Source: Pseudochelatococcus sp050946405 (GTDB lineage Bacteria > Pseudomonadota > Alphaproteobacteria > Rhizobiales > Beijerinckiaceae). From it: a DNA stretch of 64,000 bases. A program made the position numbers and the translations under genes. Positions 9,003 to 17,363 of this stretch are shown piece after piece; the stretch's first letter is position 1; each line of letters starts with the position of its first letter. Where the stretch lies: positions 545,395 through 609,394 of the forward strand of contig NZ_JBMNUS010000002.1 of assembly GCF_050946405.1 (NCBI RefSeq). Reading direction: 5' to 3'. Below the pieces are notes generated by a model. The model had not been told where the DNA came from. It ran no database searches and worked only from the letters and a program-made list of their open reading frames with translations.

Positions 9003-9482
9003 ATGCAACGAATGTCAACCCCTCGGGCGATGAAACCATTTTTCGACGTTCCCTTCGAAACCACGTTACGGGTGCGCGACACCTGCCTCTGTCTGCATGC
9101 GCAGCGCGCGGCGCGCGCGCTGGCGCGCCGGTTCGATATCGCGCTGAAGCCGGCCGGCATCACCAACGGACAGTTCTCGCTGCTGATGTCGCTCAACCGG
9201 CCGCAACCGCCGAACCTTGGCAGCGTCGCCGCCCTCCTGGCGATGGATCGCACCACGCTGACGGCGAACATCAAGCCGCTGGAGCGGCGCGGCCTGATCG
9301 AAACCGCCACGGACACGAAAGACAAACGCATGCGCCTGCTGCGGCTCACCGACGCCGGGCGCGCCGTGCTGGCCTCCGCCACCCCCATCTGGGAGCGCGT
9401 GCATGCCGAGATCGAGGCGGGGCTGGAGTCTCCCGACGCCCTGCGCGCCGGCCTCATCGCCCTGTCGGGGGCTTTCGGCTAA
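9003..9482 (+). CDS. MarR family transcriptional regulator
   Basis: A 159-aa winged-helix regulator (150 aa if it starts at the ATG at 9030). Helix-turn-helix residues lie around 70-105 (SVAALLAMDRTTLTANIKPLERRGLI), followed by the wing DTKDKRMRLLRLTDAG, the MarR signature Asp/Arg wing. Two Cys in CLCLH near the N-terminus could be redox sensing, which is inference. None of the candidate starts has a strong ribosome site. It is divergent from the DUF1428/VOC genes and probably regulates them and itself through the palindrome at 8985. Confidence 0.9.
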   Translation: MQRMSTPRAMKPFFDVPFETTLRVRDTCLCLHAQRAARALARRFDIALKPAGITNGQFSLLMSLNRPQPPNLGSVAALLAMDRTTLTANIKPLERRGLIETATDTKDKRMRLLRLTDAGRAVLASATPIWERVHAEIEAGLESPDALRAGLIALSGAFG

Positions 9483-9500
9483 AGCAGTCCGCTTTCAGGC

Positions 9501-9581
9501 CGATCCATCGAATTGAACGCAAGTTGCGGCAAGATATGGAATTCAAAGCGGGATGCGATCAGGTTGAATCGCCATCCCGCA
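9501..9581. repeat. Mosaic palindrome, family C
   Basis: Shares the block CCGATCCATCGAATTGAA with the copy at 38230. It ends with a hairpin of arms GCGGGATG (9549-9556) and CATCCCGC (9574-9581). The stop codon of the phosphoribosyltransferase lies in the loop, so the repeat forms the convergent 3' region of two genes. Confidence 0.75.
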
Positions 9582-10218
9582 CCGGATGTTGCGCGAGCAG
9601 CCGGACGACCTCATCATCCGGCACCTGATCGAAATCCCGATAATAATAGCCGATCGCGCCGAAATCGGCATGGGTTTCGAGGCAGACGATATCATCGGCC
9701 TCGCCTCGCAGCGTTTCGAGCGCGTCCGGCGGCGCGACGGGCACGGCCAGCACGATCCGCTCCGGCCCACGCGCGCGCACCGCCAGCAGCGCCGCGCGCG
9801 TGGTGGCGCCGGTGGCCACGCCGTCATCGACGACGATGGCGGTGCGACCGGCGATATCGGGATGGGCGCGCCGGCCGAGATAGCGCGCGCGCCGGCGCTC
9901 GATCTCCGCCAGTTCACGGTCGCGCACCTGCGCGAACGCCTGTTCGCCGACGCCGCTGCCGGCGATGACGCCGAGGTTGCGGACGGTCAGGGGTTCCGGG
10001 CCATCGACCACCGCGCCCATGGCGAATTCAGGATCGTGCGGAAGGCCGATCTTGCGCACGATGACGAGATCGAGCGGCGCATCGAGCGCCGCCGCGATTT
10101 CGGCTGCGACGGGAACGCCGCCGCGCGGCAGCGCCAGAACCACCGGCTTTCGGTCTCGATAGGGCAGAAGCGCCGCGGCGAGTTGCCGGCCGGCATCGGT
10201 ACGATTCCTGAACGGCAT
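9559..10218 (-). CDS. Phosphoribosyltransferase family protein
   Basis: A 219-aa type I PRTase-fold protein. The PRPP-binding loop VVDDGVATGATT is at residues 129-140, preceded by hydrophobic strands; the flexible region carries VRKIGLPHDPEFAMGAV. This is the family of stand-alone predicted phosphoribosyltransferases often found near dienelactone hydrolase or stress genes; they may lack classical nucleobase salvage activity. The ATG at 10218 is preferred; a GTG 18 bases upstream has GGGAGG too close to it. Its 3' end lies in a palindromic repeat that also ends the MarR transcript. Confidence 0.88.
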   Translation of the reverse strand: MPFRNRTDAGRQLAAALLPYRDRKPVVLALPRGGVPVAAEIAAALDAPLDLVIVRKIGLPHDPEFAMGAVVDGPEPLTVRNLGVIAGSGVGEQAFAQVRDRELAEIERRRARYLGRRAHPDIAGRTAIVVDDGVATGATTRAALLAVRARGPERIVLAVPVAPPDALETLRGEADDIVCLETHADFGAIGYYYRDFDQVPDDEVVRLLAQHPVRDGDST

Positions 10219-10354
10219 GGCGTATCCGAACTGCACGCCTCCCGGAGCGGCGTTTGCGGTGCGGCTCCTCGCGGCCGCCGCCTTTCACATTCCGCAGCAT
10301 ACCCTGCCGCGCCGCGCGGCGCGTTGACCCGCGTCAACCTTCCGCCGCGCCGGC

Positions 10355-11551
10355 CTACGGCAGCGCTCCCTGCTCGCGCCGGCCGGGCAAGCGCCACAGC
10401 AGCGGCACGAGCACGAGAGCGACCGTCGGGAATATCAGCCAGTTGATCAATTCCCAGCCCGATGCCGTCAGCAGCGTGCCGGCGGAAAACGAAGCGGCGG
10501 CCACCGTGCCGAAGATCAGGAAATCGTTCAGGCCCTGCACCTGCCCCTTCTCTTCCGGCGTATGGCAATCCGTCACCATCGCGGTGGCGCCGATGAAACC
10601 GAAGTTCCAGCCCACGCCGAGCAGGATCAGGGAGATCCAGAAATGGGCCAGTTCCAGCCCCATCAAGGCGACGCCGCCGGCGGCCGCGGTGAGCAGCAGG
10701 CCCGCCGCCGTCACCCGCTCCTTGCCGAAACGGGCCATGAGATGCCCGGTGACAAAACTCGGCGCGAACATCGCCAGCACATGCCACTGAATGCCGAGCG
10801 CCGCCTCGCCCACGGTGAAACCGCAGCCGATCATGGCGATGGGCGCGGCCGTCATGACGAAGCTCATGAGGCCATAGGACACGATGCCCGCCGCGATCGC
10901 CAGCATCAGACGCGGCCGGAGCAGGATTTCGCGCAGAGAACGGCGCTGGCCCGCCGGCGCGTGACCGGCCGTCGCAGGCGGCGCGCGCAGCAGCATCAGC
11001 ACCGGCAGCGCCAGCAGGGCCAGCGCCGCCTGGCTCAGAAAACTGCCGGCGAAAGGCGCGGCCGGAAAGGCGTCGCGCGTGTGGATGACGAGTTGCGGCC
11101 CGATCACCGCCGCCATGAGGCCGCCGATCATCACCCATGAGATCGCCTTGGCCTTGAGCGCGCCCTCCACCGCATCCGTCGCCGCGAAACGATAGCTCTG
11201 CACATAGGCGCCGTAGAAACCGGCCATGAAGGTGCCGAGGCAGAAGACGACGAAAGCCGCCATCACGATGCCCAGCGTCGCCACCAGCCCCGCGAACACG
11301 CCGATGCCGGCGCCGAACAGATAGCCGCTGCGGCGGCCGAAACGGCGCATGACGAGCGCGGCGGGAATGGTGCCCATCGCAAGGCCCAGACTGTAGAGGC
11401 TGACCGGCAGCGTGACCAGCGCCGCGTCGGGCGACAGCATCTGGCCGACGATACCGCCGAGCGAGATGATGATCGGCGGGCCGGCCGCCCCGAGCGCCGT
11501 CGCAGCCGTGAGAACGAGGATATTTCTGCGCGCGAGCGCTTCTGCCGTCAT
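10355..11551 (-). CDS. MFS transporter
   Basis: A 398-aa major facilitator with about twelve hydrophobic segments. The loop between helices 2 and 3 reads MRRFGRRSGYLFGAGIG, a clear version of the MFS signature, repeated in weaker form in the second half (MARFGKERV). The start is the ATG beginning MTAEALARRN; sequence upstream in frame is non-conserved. It is predicted to be an inner-membrane drug or metabolite exporter of unknown substrate. It follows the osmC gene on the same strand by 68 bases. Confidence 0.9.
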   Translation of the reverse strand: MTAEALARRNILVLTAATALGAAGPPIIISLGGIVGQMLSPDAALVTLPVSLYSLGLAMGTIPAALVMRRFGRRSGYLFGAGIGVFAGLVATLGIVMAAFVVFCLGTFMAGFYGAYVQSYRFAATDAVEGALKAKAISWVMIGGLMAAVIGPQLVIHTRDAFPAAPFAGSFLSQAALALLALPVLMLLRAPPATAGHAPAGQRRSLREILLRPRLMLAIAAGIVSYGLMSFVMTAAPIAMIGCGFTVGEAALGIQWHVLAMFAPSFVTGHLMARFGKERVTAAGLLLTAAAGGVALMGLELAHFWISLILLGVGWNFGFIGATAMVTDCHTPEEKGQVQGLNDFLIFGTVAAASFSAGTLLTASGWELINWLIFPTVALVLVPLLWRLPGRREQGALP

Positions 11552-11619
11552 GATGTCGCTTTCGCCCGATACGCGCCCCGAGGCCGGAGACGCGGCAACG
11601 CGGAACGCAGGGATTTTCT

Positions 11620-12045
11620 TTACCCCGCAATCGATGTGATTTCCATGCCCGCTTCCAGCGCCAGGCCCACCGGGCATCGTGCGGCGATGGCCATCAGCGC
11701 GGCCCGCTGCTCGTCATCGAGCGCGCCGTCGAGCACGATCCGGCGCTCGACGGCATGCGGCTTGCCGCCCGCCTTGTCTGCACCCGCGCGCGTATGCCTC
11801 ACCGACACGCGCACATTGTCCAGCGGCCACTTCTTGCGGTCGGCATACATGCGAATCGTCATCGCGGTGCATGCGCCGATGCCGGCCAGCACGAACTCGA
11901 ACGGATCCGGCCCCGTGTTGCGCCCGCCCATCGCGCCCGGCTCGTCCGCGCCCATGATGTGCTGGCCGATGCTGACGAACTGGCCGTAGGGGCCGTGACC
12001 GCTTTCCTGAACATGAACCACGTTGCGGTGGTCGAGAGCCGACAT
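11620..12045 (-). CDS. OsmC family peroxiredoxin-like protein
   Basis: A 141-aa OsmC/Ohr-fold protein. The two redox cysteines of the family are present: Cys59 in GIGACTAMT and Cys124 in AARCPVG, so it should reduce organic hydroperoxides with thiol cofactors in the cytoplasm. The start begins MSALDHRNVVHV. An AT-rich promoter region with a 14-bp direct repeat precedes it. It is encoded just upstream of, and probably co-transcribed with, the MFS gene. Confidence 0.9.
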   Translation of the reverse strand: MSALDHRNVVHVQESGHGPYGQFVSIGQHIMGADEPGAMGGRNTGPDPFEFVLAGIGACTAMTIRMYADRKKWPLDNVRVSVRHTRAGADKAGGKPHAVERRIVLDGALDDEQRAALMAIAARCPVGLALEAGMEITSIAG

Positions 12046-12106
12046 GGCCGTTCCTTTCGCTGCGTTGCCGATCGGAGGGCAGCCGTACAGTCTATTTCGA
12101 AAAAAT

Positions 12107-12134
12107 GCAATTAATAAACCGCAATTAACAAATC
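12107..12134. repeat. 14-bp tandem direct repeat upstream of osmC
   Basis: GCAATTAATAAACC is followed directly by GCAATTAACAAATC (11 of 14 matches). It lies 62-89 bases ahead of the osmC start codon in an AT-rich patch and could be a regulator site; which protein binds is unknown. Confidence 0.5.
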
Positions 12135-12206
12135 GAGAAAGCCGCCGGATTTCGGCGTCGATGCGCCTCCGGTTTCTCGGTTGAATCCGTCCGGGCGGCA
12201 AACGCT

Positions 12207-12668
12207 CTATCTGCCGTATTCCATCCACGCCCATCCCAGGCCGCGCGACCAGTTTTCGATCCACGCGGGCGTATCGGCGAGCAGAAGCGAGCCGGGCTCG
12301 GGACGGTCCGCAATCCACGGTTCCGGGGGCGGAGAACCCGTATCGGTGGCCAGCGACATCTGCGCGCTGCGGTGCATCTCGCGCCACAGCGTCAGCGCCG
12401 GGCCGGGCCCGCGCGCGACCGCGGTCGTGAGGATCGGCATCCGCTGCGCGCGCGATCCGCGCCAGAGCGTGACCATGAGGTTGTCGCGATGATGCGAGCC
12501 ATCCACCAGATATCCGTCGCTCCCGCCGGGCGCCGGCAGCAGGCCGCCCAGCAGCACGCCGTCGAGCATTTCGGCGATGGCGGCGATAGCGTCGTCGCGG
12601 ATATCGTGGCGCGCCACCTGCGTCACCCGGCCGGTCGTAAGCGTGATGCGGCGGAGGTTCTGCGTCAT
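12207..12668 (-). CDS. Conserved-looking hypothetical protein coupled to the LLM oxidoreductase
   Basis: A 153-aa soluble protein that I do not recognise. It has an N-terminal MTQNLRRITLTTGRVTQVARHDI, a Gly/Pro-rich middle (LLPAPGGSDGYLVDG) and a Trp-rich C-terminus (WIENWSRGLGWAWMEYG). Codon use is typical of the genome and its ATG overlaps the stop of the upstream luciferase-like gene (ATGA), which argues strongly that it is expressed. No signal peptide or membrane segment is visible. A role with the neighbouring flavin enzyme is inference from the coupling. Confidence 0.75.
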   Translation of the reverse strand: MTQNLRRITLTTGRVTQVARHDIRDDAIAAIAEMLDGVLLGGLLPAPGGSDGYLVDGSHHRDNLMVTLWRGSRAQRMPILTTAVARGPGPALTLWREMHRSAQMSLATDTGSPPPEPWIADRPEPGSLLLADTPAWIENWSRGLGWAWMEYGR

Positions 12669-13663
12669 GGGCGGGGATTGCCCAGCCCTGCGGCGGCGGC
12701 GATAAGCGCGAGCGACCGCAGGCGCGCCGCATGCTCGTAGACGTCGGAGACGACGATCAGTTCATCCGCGCCCGTTTCCGCCACCAGCGCCGCGATGCCG
12801 GCACGAACGGTTTCCGGCGCGCCTACGATCGAGCGCGCGAGCATCCGCTGCGCCTGCGCCTTCTGGCCGCCGGACCAATAGGTCTCGATGTCGTCGATCG
12901 GCGGGAGGCTGAGGCCGCGCTTGCCGACGACGAGATTGGCGAAGGACATCTGCTGTGTCGTGGCCAGCCGCCGCGCTTCGGCGTCGCTGTCGGCGGCGAC
13001 GATGTTGACGCCCACCATGGCATAGGGCTTCGCGAGTTGCTCGGACGGCTTGAAGCGGCTGCGATAGAGATCGAGCGCCGGCAGGAGATAATCGGGCGCG
13101 AAATGCGACGCGAAGGCGAACGGCAGGCCGAGTTCGGCCGCGAGCGAAGCGCCGAAGCCGCTGGAGCCGAGAATCCAGAGCGGCACCTCGGTGCCCGCGG
13201 CCGGCACCGCGACGATGCGCTGATCGGGGCCGGCGGGCGCGAGAAACGCCTGCAACTCCAGCACATCCTGCGGGAAAAGGTCCGATGCCTCCGGCGACCG
13301 GCGCAAGGCGCGCAGGGTGAGCTGATCCGTGCCCGGCGCGCGGCCGAGCCCCAGGTCGATGCGCCCCGGAAACAGCCGCTCCAGTGTGCCGAACTGCTCC
13401 GCGACGACATAGGGCGCGTGGTTGGGCAGCATGATGCCGCCCGCTCCCACGCGGATGCGCTGCGTGCCATCGGCGATGAAGCCGATCACGACGGCGGTGG
13501 CGGCGCTGGCGACGCCGGCCATGTTGTGATGTTCCGCGATCCAGATGCGGCTGTAGCCCCACGTTTCGGCATGGACGGCGACATCGCGCGCGTTGAGCAG
13601 CGCGCCGCGTGCGTCGGTCGCCTGCGTGACGCGGACGAGATCGAGAATGGACAAGGGCATCAT
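12665..13663 (-). CDS. LLM class flavin-dependent oxidoreductase
   Basis: A 332-aa luciferase-like monooxygenase, expected to use reduced flavin (FMNH2 or F420H2 type) and oxygen on an unidentified substrate. Family marks are the start MPLSILDLVRV, the WIAEHHNM stretch at residue about 40, the GAGGIMLPNHAPYVVAEQFG block at about 76 and GLGRAPGTD near 107. The length is normal for the MsnO8/YhbW-like branch. It is followed by a 4-base overlap with the hypothetical gene at 12207. Confidence 0.93.
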   Translation of the reverse strand: MMPLSILDLVRVTQATDARGALLNARDVAVHAETWGYSRIWIAEHHNMAGVASAATAVVIGFIADGTQRIRVGAGGIMLPNHAPYVVAEQFGTLERLFPGRIDLGLGRAPGTDQLTLRALRRSPEASDLFPQDVLELQAFLAPAGPDQRIVAVPAAGTEVPLWILGSSGFGASLAAELGLPFAFASHFAPDYLLPALDLYRSRFKPSEQLAKPYAMVGVNIVAADSDAEARRLATTQQMSFANLVVGKRGLSLPPIDDIETYWSGGQKAQAQRMLARSIVGAPETVRAGIAALVAETGADELIVVSDVYEHAARLRSLALIAAAAGLGNPRP

Positions 13664-14081
13664 GACACTGCATTTCCCGCAATTGGCGTCGTCAGGAGCA
13701 TCAAGCCGACGAGCGCGCGCACTTTATCGCCTCGCAGCCTTTTGGGCCGAAAAACCTGATGCGTAAACAGGTTGACGGAGCAGCGACACGATTCGGCATG
13801 TCACGTCCGCCGCCCCGAAGCGTGAGCCCCCTTCCGCTTCACGCCCCCATATGAAGGGCTGCGGGACGGCGCGTCAATCCGGCCGCCGACCGCGCCGGCG
13901 CGCGCGACGTGTCCGGGAGCACCCGGACCGCCGGAAAAGACGCAACATCCGCTTGACGCCCGCCGCGAGGCCCGATGCAATGAGGCTCCATGCCGGAGCG
14001 CTTGCCGATCAAATGGAATCATCCGATCGACGAGAATGCGCTCCAATCAGCGAAACGCGGAAAGCCTCCGGGGGATTTTCA
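13664..14081. other. 418-bp divergent intergenic region with one palindromic repeat
   Basis: It separates the LLM oxidoreductase (minus) from the free-Met-sulfoxide reductase gene (plus). The family B repeat occupies 13995-14073. The rest has only short Arg-rich frames and no RNA gene that I can recognise; both promoters should be here. Confidence 0.6.
13995..14073. repeat. Mosaic palindrome, family B
   Basis: Arms GGAGCGC (13995-14001) and GCGCTCC (14038-14044) enclose an inner GATC...GATC palindrome with AAATGGAATCAT. The tail GAAACGCGGAAAGCCTCCGG is shared with the copy at 31586. The repeat ends 8 bases before the msrC start codon, so it supplies the ribosome-binding region. Confidence 0.75.
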
Positions 14082-14588
14082 ATGTTCGAGGCCGTTCCCG
14101 TCGACGCTTCCGATCCGCTGCGGTTCCACGCGGAACTCGACCGGCAACTGCGCGCCCTGATCGCGGGCGAGCGCGACAGGATCGCCAACGCGGCCAACGC
14201 ATCGGCGCTCATCTTCCAGCTCGTGCCCGGTCTCAACTGGGCGGGCTTCTACTTTCTGCACACGGAGCGGGAGCTTGTCGTCGGCCCTTTCCAGGGCAAG
14301 CCGGCGTGCGTGCGCATCGCGGTGGGCAAGGGCGTTTGCGGCGCGGCGGCGCAGCGGCGGCAATCGATCGTCGTCGAGGACGTTCACGCCTTTCCCGGCC
14401 ACATCGCCTGCGATGCCGCCTCGCGTTCGGAGCTGGTCGTGCCGCTGATCCGCGAGGGCGGCACCGAACCTGGTACAGTGCTCGGCGTACTCGACCTCGA
14501 CAGCCCCCTGCCCGGCCGCTTCAGCGAGGCCGACCGTATCGGCTTCGAGCGACTCGCGGCGACCTATGTCGCGGGCAGCGACTGGTAA
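14082..14588 (+). CDS. msrC: Free methionine-(R)-sulfoxide reductase (GAF domain)
   Basis: A 168-aa GAF-fold enzyme that reduces free L-methionine-(R)-sulfoxide with thioredoxin. The three cysteines of the family are at 76 (PACVRIA), 86 (GVCGAA) and 110 (HIACD), with the spacing (10 and 24) of the E. coli enzyme. WAGFYFL, GPFQGKPAC and VEDVHAFPGHIACD are the family signatures. The start ATG lies right after a family B palindromic repeat; GGGGGA 9 bases upstream serves as ribosome site. Role: repair of oxidised methionine pools. Confidence 0.95.
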   Translation: MFEAVPVDASDPLRFHAELDRQLRALIAGERDRIANAANASALIFQLVPGLNWAGFYFLHTERELVVGPFQGKPACVRIAVGKGVCGAAAQRRQSIVVEDVHAFPGHIACDAASRSELVVPLIREGGTEPGTVLGVLDLDSPLPGRFSEADRIGFERLAATYVAGSDW

Positions 14589-14721
14589 GGCGCGGCTGCT
14601 TCGGGCCGGCGGCGCCGTCTACCGGATCGGAACGTCGGCCCCGCTGGCGGGGCTTCCGTCCGGGACAACGGCCGTGCGATGGGTCGTCACGGCCGTGATT
14701 TCCCTCCGACGCGCGCGGAAA

Positions 14722-15324
14722 TCAGTGCGCCGGATTTTCCCCGTTCAGGTGGCGCTCCAGAAACGGCAGGCTGTCCTGCCCCCAATAGAGTTCCCCATCG
14801 TAGCGGAAGGTGGGCAGGCCGAAAACGCCGGCGGCCTTCGCCACCGCGTAGTTCGATTTCCAGACGCCTTGCACGTCGTCCTGCTGCGCGCGCGCCTCCA
14901 GCGCCGCGCCGTCGAAGCCGGCGGCGTCCGCGATCGCGCGGCGCACATCGGCGTTGCCGATATCCTCGGCCCTCACCCAGAGCGCCTCCTGCAACGCCGC
15001 CGTCAAGCGCAGCCAGTCCTGACCCTCGAGCTGCGCGGCGAGCGCCAGAAAGCCCGCCGGCGTCGGGTCGGACAATCCGGCGCGGTTGTCCAGATCGAGC
15101 TTCTTTCCGCGCAGCGCCGCCCAGCGCTTCAGGTCCGTCCGTCCATAGACGCGCCGCGCTTCCGGGCGGTTGCGTGAATAGATGGCGCCGTTCTCTTCGA
15201 TCAGGGGAATGAGGTAGGGCCGGATTTCCGCATCGAAACGGCGGGCGAGCGCGACAAACGGCTCAAGCCCGATGAAGGCCCATGGAGAGCCGATCCCGTA
15301 GAAGTAATCTATCGTCACCGTCAT
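14722..15324 (-). CDS. 2-hydroxychromene-2-carboxylate isomerase family (DsbA-fold) protein
   Basis: A 200-aa thioredoxin-fold protein of the kappa-class GST/HCCA isomerase group. Where DsbA has a CxxC active site, this protein has Ser in GIGSPWAFIG, as in HCCA isomerases that use glutathione with a catalytic Ser. The C-terminal GVFGLPTFRYDGELYWGQDSL (the cis-Pro loop) is also characteristic. HCCA isomerases act in naphthalene-type catabolism, but no aromatic degradation genes are nearby, so the true substrate is open. It is convergent with msrC. Confidence 0.9.
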   Translation of the reverse strand: MTVTIDYFYGIGSPWAFIGLEPFVALARRFDAEIRPYLIPLIEENGAIYSRNRPEARRVYGRTDLKRWAALRGKKLDLDNRAGLSDPTPAGFLALAAQLEGQDWLRLTAALQEALWVRAEDIGNADVRRAIADAAGFDGAALEARAQQDDVQGVWKSNYAVAKAAGVFGLPTFRYDGELYWGQDSLPFLERHLNGENPAH

Positions 15325-15601
15325 TTGTCGTTATCCTCGATAATTGACCAATCGACAACCTTCGCCGCGCGGCGCCCCGCCGCCGCTTGCGGCAAAAAAC
15401 ATCTATATTATCTATAGGAAAAGTCGACTCTCACTGAAGAGGATATCTCCCCCTCTTTTCGCCGCAGCGGGCTCATTGGCGAATGGCGCGGATTTTCGCG
15501 GAGCGGCGCGAAGCAGGATGGCGCAATACAACGGAAACGCCGGGCGGCGCCGATCGCCGCGAACCTGAAACGTCCTGAAATTTCAATGCTATATCTGGAT
15601 T
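15325..15601. other. Intergenic, no gene seen
   Basis: It carries the promoter of the HCCA isomerase gene and the 3' flank of the tRNA gene. A short AT-rich palindromic patch (CTATATTATCTATAG) lies near 15402-15418. No coding frame here is convincing. Confidence 0.5.
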
Positions 15602-15677
15602 TGGTGGGCCAGGAGGGACTCGAACCCCCAACCAGACCGTTATGAGCGGCCGGCTCTAACCATTGAGCTACTGGCCC
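15602..15677 (-). tRNA. tRNA with CAU anticodon, probably tRNA-Ile2 (lysidine type)
   Basis: A complete cloverleaf of 76 bases with encoded CCA (15602-15604 on the minus strand). The acceptor stem is GGGCCAG/CTGGCCC; the anticodon loop is CTCATAA, so the anticodon is CAU. The 5' GGGCC start, the short D loop and the CCGCTCATAACGG arm resemble the minor tRNA-Ile whose C34 is changed to lysidine by TilS, rather than the elongator or initiator tRNA-Met. That identity call is comparative inference. Confidence 0.92.
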
Positions 15678-16084
15678 GAAGCCGGGAGAAGCGATTTCCG
15701 CCTTCCGCAAGCGCAACCCGCCGACCGGAGAATCGCGACAGGACGGCGCGGTGCCGCCATCCCTCTGTCGAAAGGCCCGAAGCACCCCGATCTGGATTCA
15801 CCGATCAGAACCTGCTTCCGGGAAGAATCGCGGAATGCTTTCCGATTTCGCGGAATTGGAAAGTACTCCGGGACGTTCTTGTCACAACGCTCCGCCGAGC
15901 GCAAGGCCGCCGAGCGCAAGGCCGTCAGGTGCAAGGCCGTCAGGTGCTCCGCCGCCGGTTCCGGCGCCGTGCAGCGATTTGTGTTCGATCAACACGCGAT
16001 CCGCCGGCACCGCCTAGAGTGAGGGCATGTTTCATTCGGCGCGATACCGAATCACATATCCGAACGACAGGCAGGAAACGACAC
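15678..16084. other. 407-bp leader region with a tandem repeat
   Basis: It lies between the minus-strand tRNA and the baeRF gene. The main feature is a 15-bp tandem repeat at 15895-15954. Open frames across it are low-complexity products of that repeat (ERKAAERKA type). The baeRF promoter should lie in the last 130 bases. Confidence 0.55.
15895..15954. repeat. 15-bp tandem repeat, four units
   Basis: Two exact units CCGAGCGCAAGGCCG (15895-15909, 15910-15924) are followed by two diverged units TCAGGTGCAAGGCCG and TCAGGTGCTCCGCCG. Total 60 bases, 131 bases upstream of the baeRF start codon. Confidence 0.85.
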
Positions 16085-17206
16085 ATGTTGCACATTGATC
16101 TTCCCACCCGGTCCCAGATCGACGCGCTCGCCCGCTACCGCAGCGCGCCGGCGGTGTCGATCTATCTGCGCACCACGCCGCAGGACCCGGAAGCGAAGGC
16201 CGACCGCATCACGCTGAAGAACCTTCTCAGGCAGGCGATCACCGAGCTGGAGGAAGCCGATACGCCCAAGCGTTCGATATGGCCGATCCAGGAAGGGATC
16301 GAGGCGCTGATCGAGGATGACGGTTTCTGGATCGAGCAGGCCAACAGCCTCGCGATCTTCGCCACGCCCGAGAACATCCGCACCTTCCGGCTTCCCAACA
16401 ACCTGACGAATATCGTCGAGGTGTCCGACCGCTTCCACCTGAAGCCGCTCATCCGCTCCGTCACCTTCCCGCACCACGCCTACGTGCTGGCGATCAGCGT
16501 CGGCGCCGTGCGGCTGATCGAAGTCTCCGCCGATCTGCCGCCCCACGAGGTCAGCGTGCCGGGCCTGCCGCGCAACCTCGGCGAATTGCCGAGCGGTCGC
16601 AATCATCTGGAGCGCGATCGCGACCCGCGCGGCGGCGCCGGCCCCGGCGAACACGCCAACCTGCTGCGCTACGTGCGCGCCATCGACCGGGGGCTGCGTC
16701 CCGTGCTCGCCGGCGACGAGCGCCCGCTGATCATCGCCGCCACCGAGCCGCTGGCGTCGCTGTTCCGCTCCGTCAGCAGCTATCCCCATGTCGCGGCCGA
16801 GGTCATTCCCGGCAGCGCCGGGGAAACCTCCGAAAACGTGCTGGCCACCGCCGCGCGCGGCGTGCTCGACAATGTTTACGCCGCCGAAATCCGGGCGCTG
16901 GGCGATCTCTACACGGCGCGCGAGGCACAGGGACGCGCCACCACCGACATCGCGGCCGCCGCCCGCGCGGCGACGTTCGGCGCCGTCGACACGCTCATCA
17001 CCGATATCGACGCCACGATATCGGGCACCGTCTCGGACGATGACGGCAGCGTCACGTTCGACGAGGCGCCCGACGCGGTGAACTACGGCGTGACGGATGA
17101 AATCGCCCGGCGCGTGCTGCAATCCGGCGGGCGGGTGGTCGCCGCGCGCAAGGCCGACATTCCCGGCGGCGGCGCGCTGGCCGCCATCCTGCGCTACGCC
17201 CTGTAA
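16085..17206 (+). CDS. baeRF-type (bacterial archaeo-eukaryotic release factor-like) protein
   Basis: A 373-aa protein resembling the baeRF families, which share the eRF1 middle/C-terminal folds and are thought to act on stalled ribosomes or peptidyl-tRNA. Visible parts: N-terminal LARYRSAPAVSIYLRTTPQDP, a central VGAVRLIEV strand, and a C-terminal LxxAxxGRVVAARKADIPGGGALAAILRY segment like the L7Ae/eRF1 C-terminal domain. The ATG is preceded by GCAGGAAACGACAC. It lies 157 bases upstream of ftsH on the same strand, suggesting a protein quality-control connection. The exact subfamily and the function are inference. Confidence 0.75.
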   Translation: MLHIDLPTRSQIDALARYRSAPAVSIYLRTTPQDPEAKADRITLKNLLRQAITELEEADTPKRSIWPIQEGIEALIEDDGFWIEQANSLAIFATPENIRTFRLPNNLTNIVEVSDRFHLKPLIRSVTFPHHAYVLAISVGAVRLIEVSADLPPHEVSVPGLPRNLGELPSGRNHLERDRDPRGGAGPGEHANLLRYVRAIDRGLRPVLAGDERPLIIAATEPLASLFRSVSSYPHVAAEVIPGSAGETSENVLATAARGVLDNVYAAEIRALGDLYTAREAQGRATTDIAAAARAATFGAVDTLITDIDATISGTVSDDDGSVTFDEAPDAVNYGVTDEIARRVLQSGGRVVAARKADIPGGGALAAILRYAL

Positions 17207-17363
17207 CATCGGCGGCCGGGCCAGCCCGGCACAGACGGCGGGACGAAGCGAATGCCGCTCCGTCCCGCCATCCGCGCATCGTGTTTTTCCCGACAACGAT
17301 ACCCGTTTCCGGGACGGATGCGTTATGCTGCGCGCGGATCCGACGGCGCGGGAGCGTAAGGCC

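Noticed and set aside
15895..15954. Short tandem repeats considered as a CRISPR array
   Set aside because: Units are 15 bp and contiguous without spacers; no cas genes are in the window.
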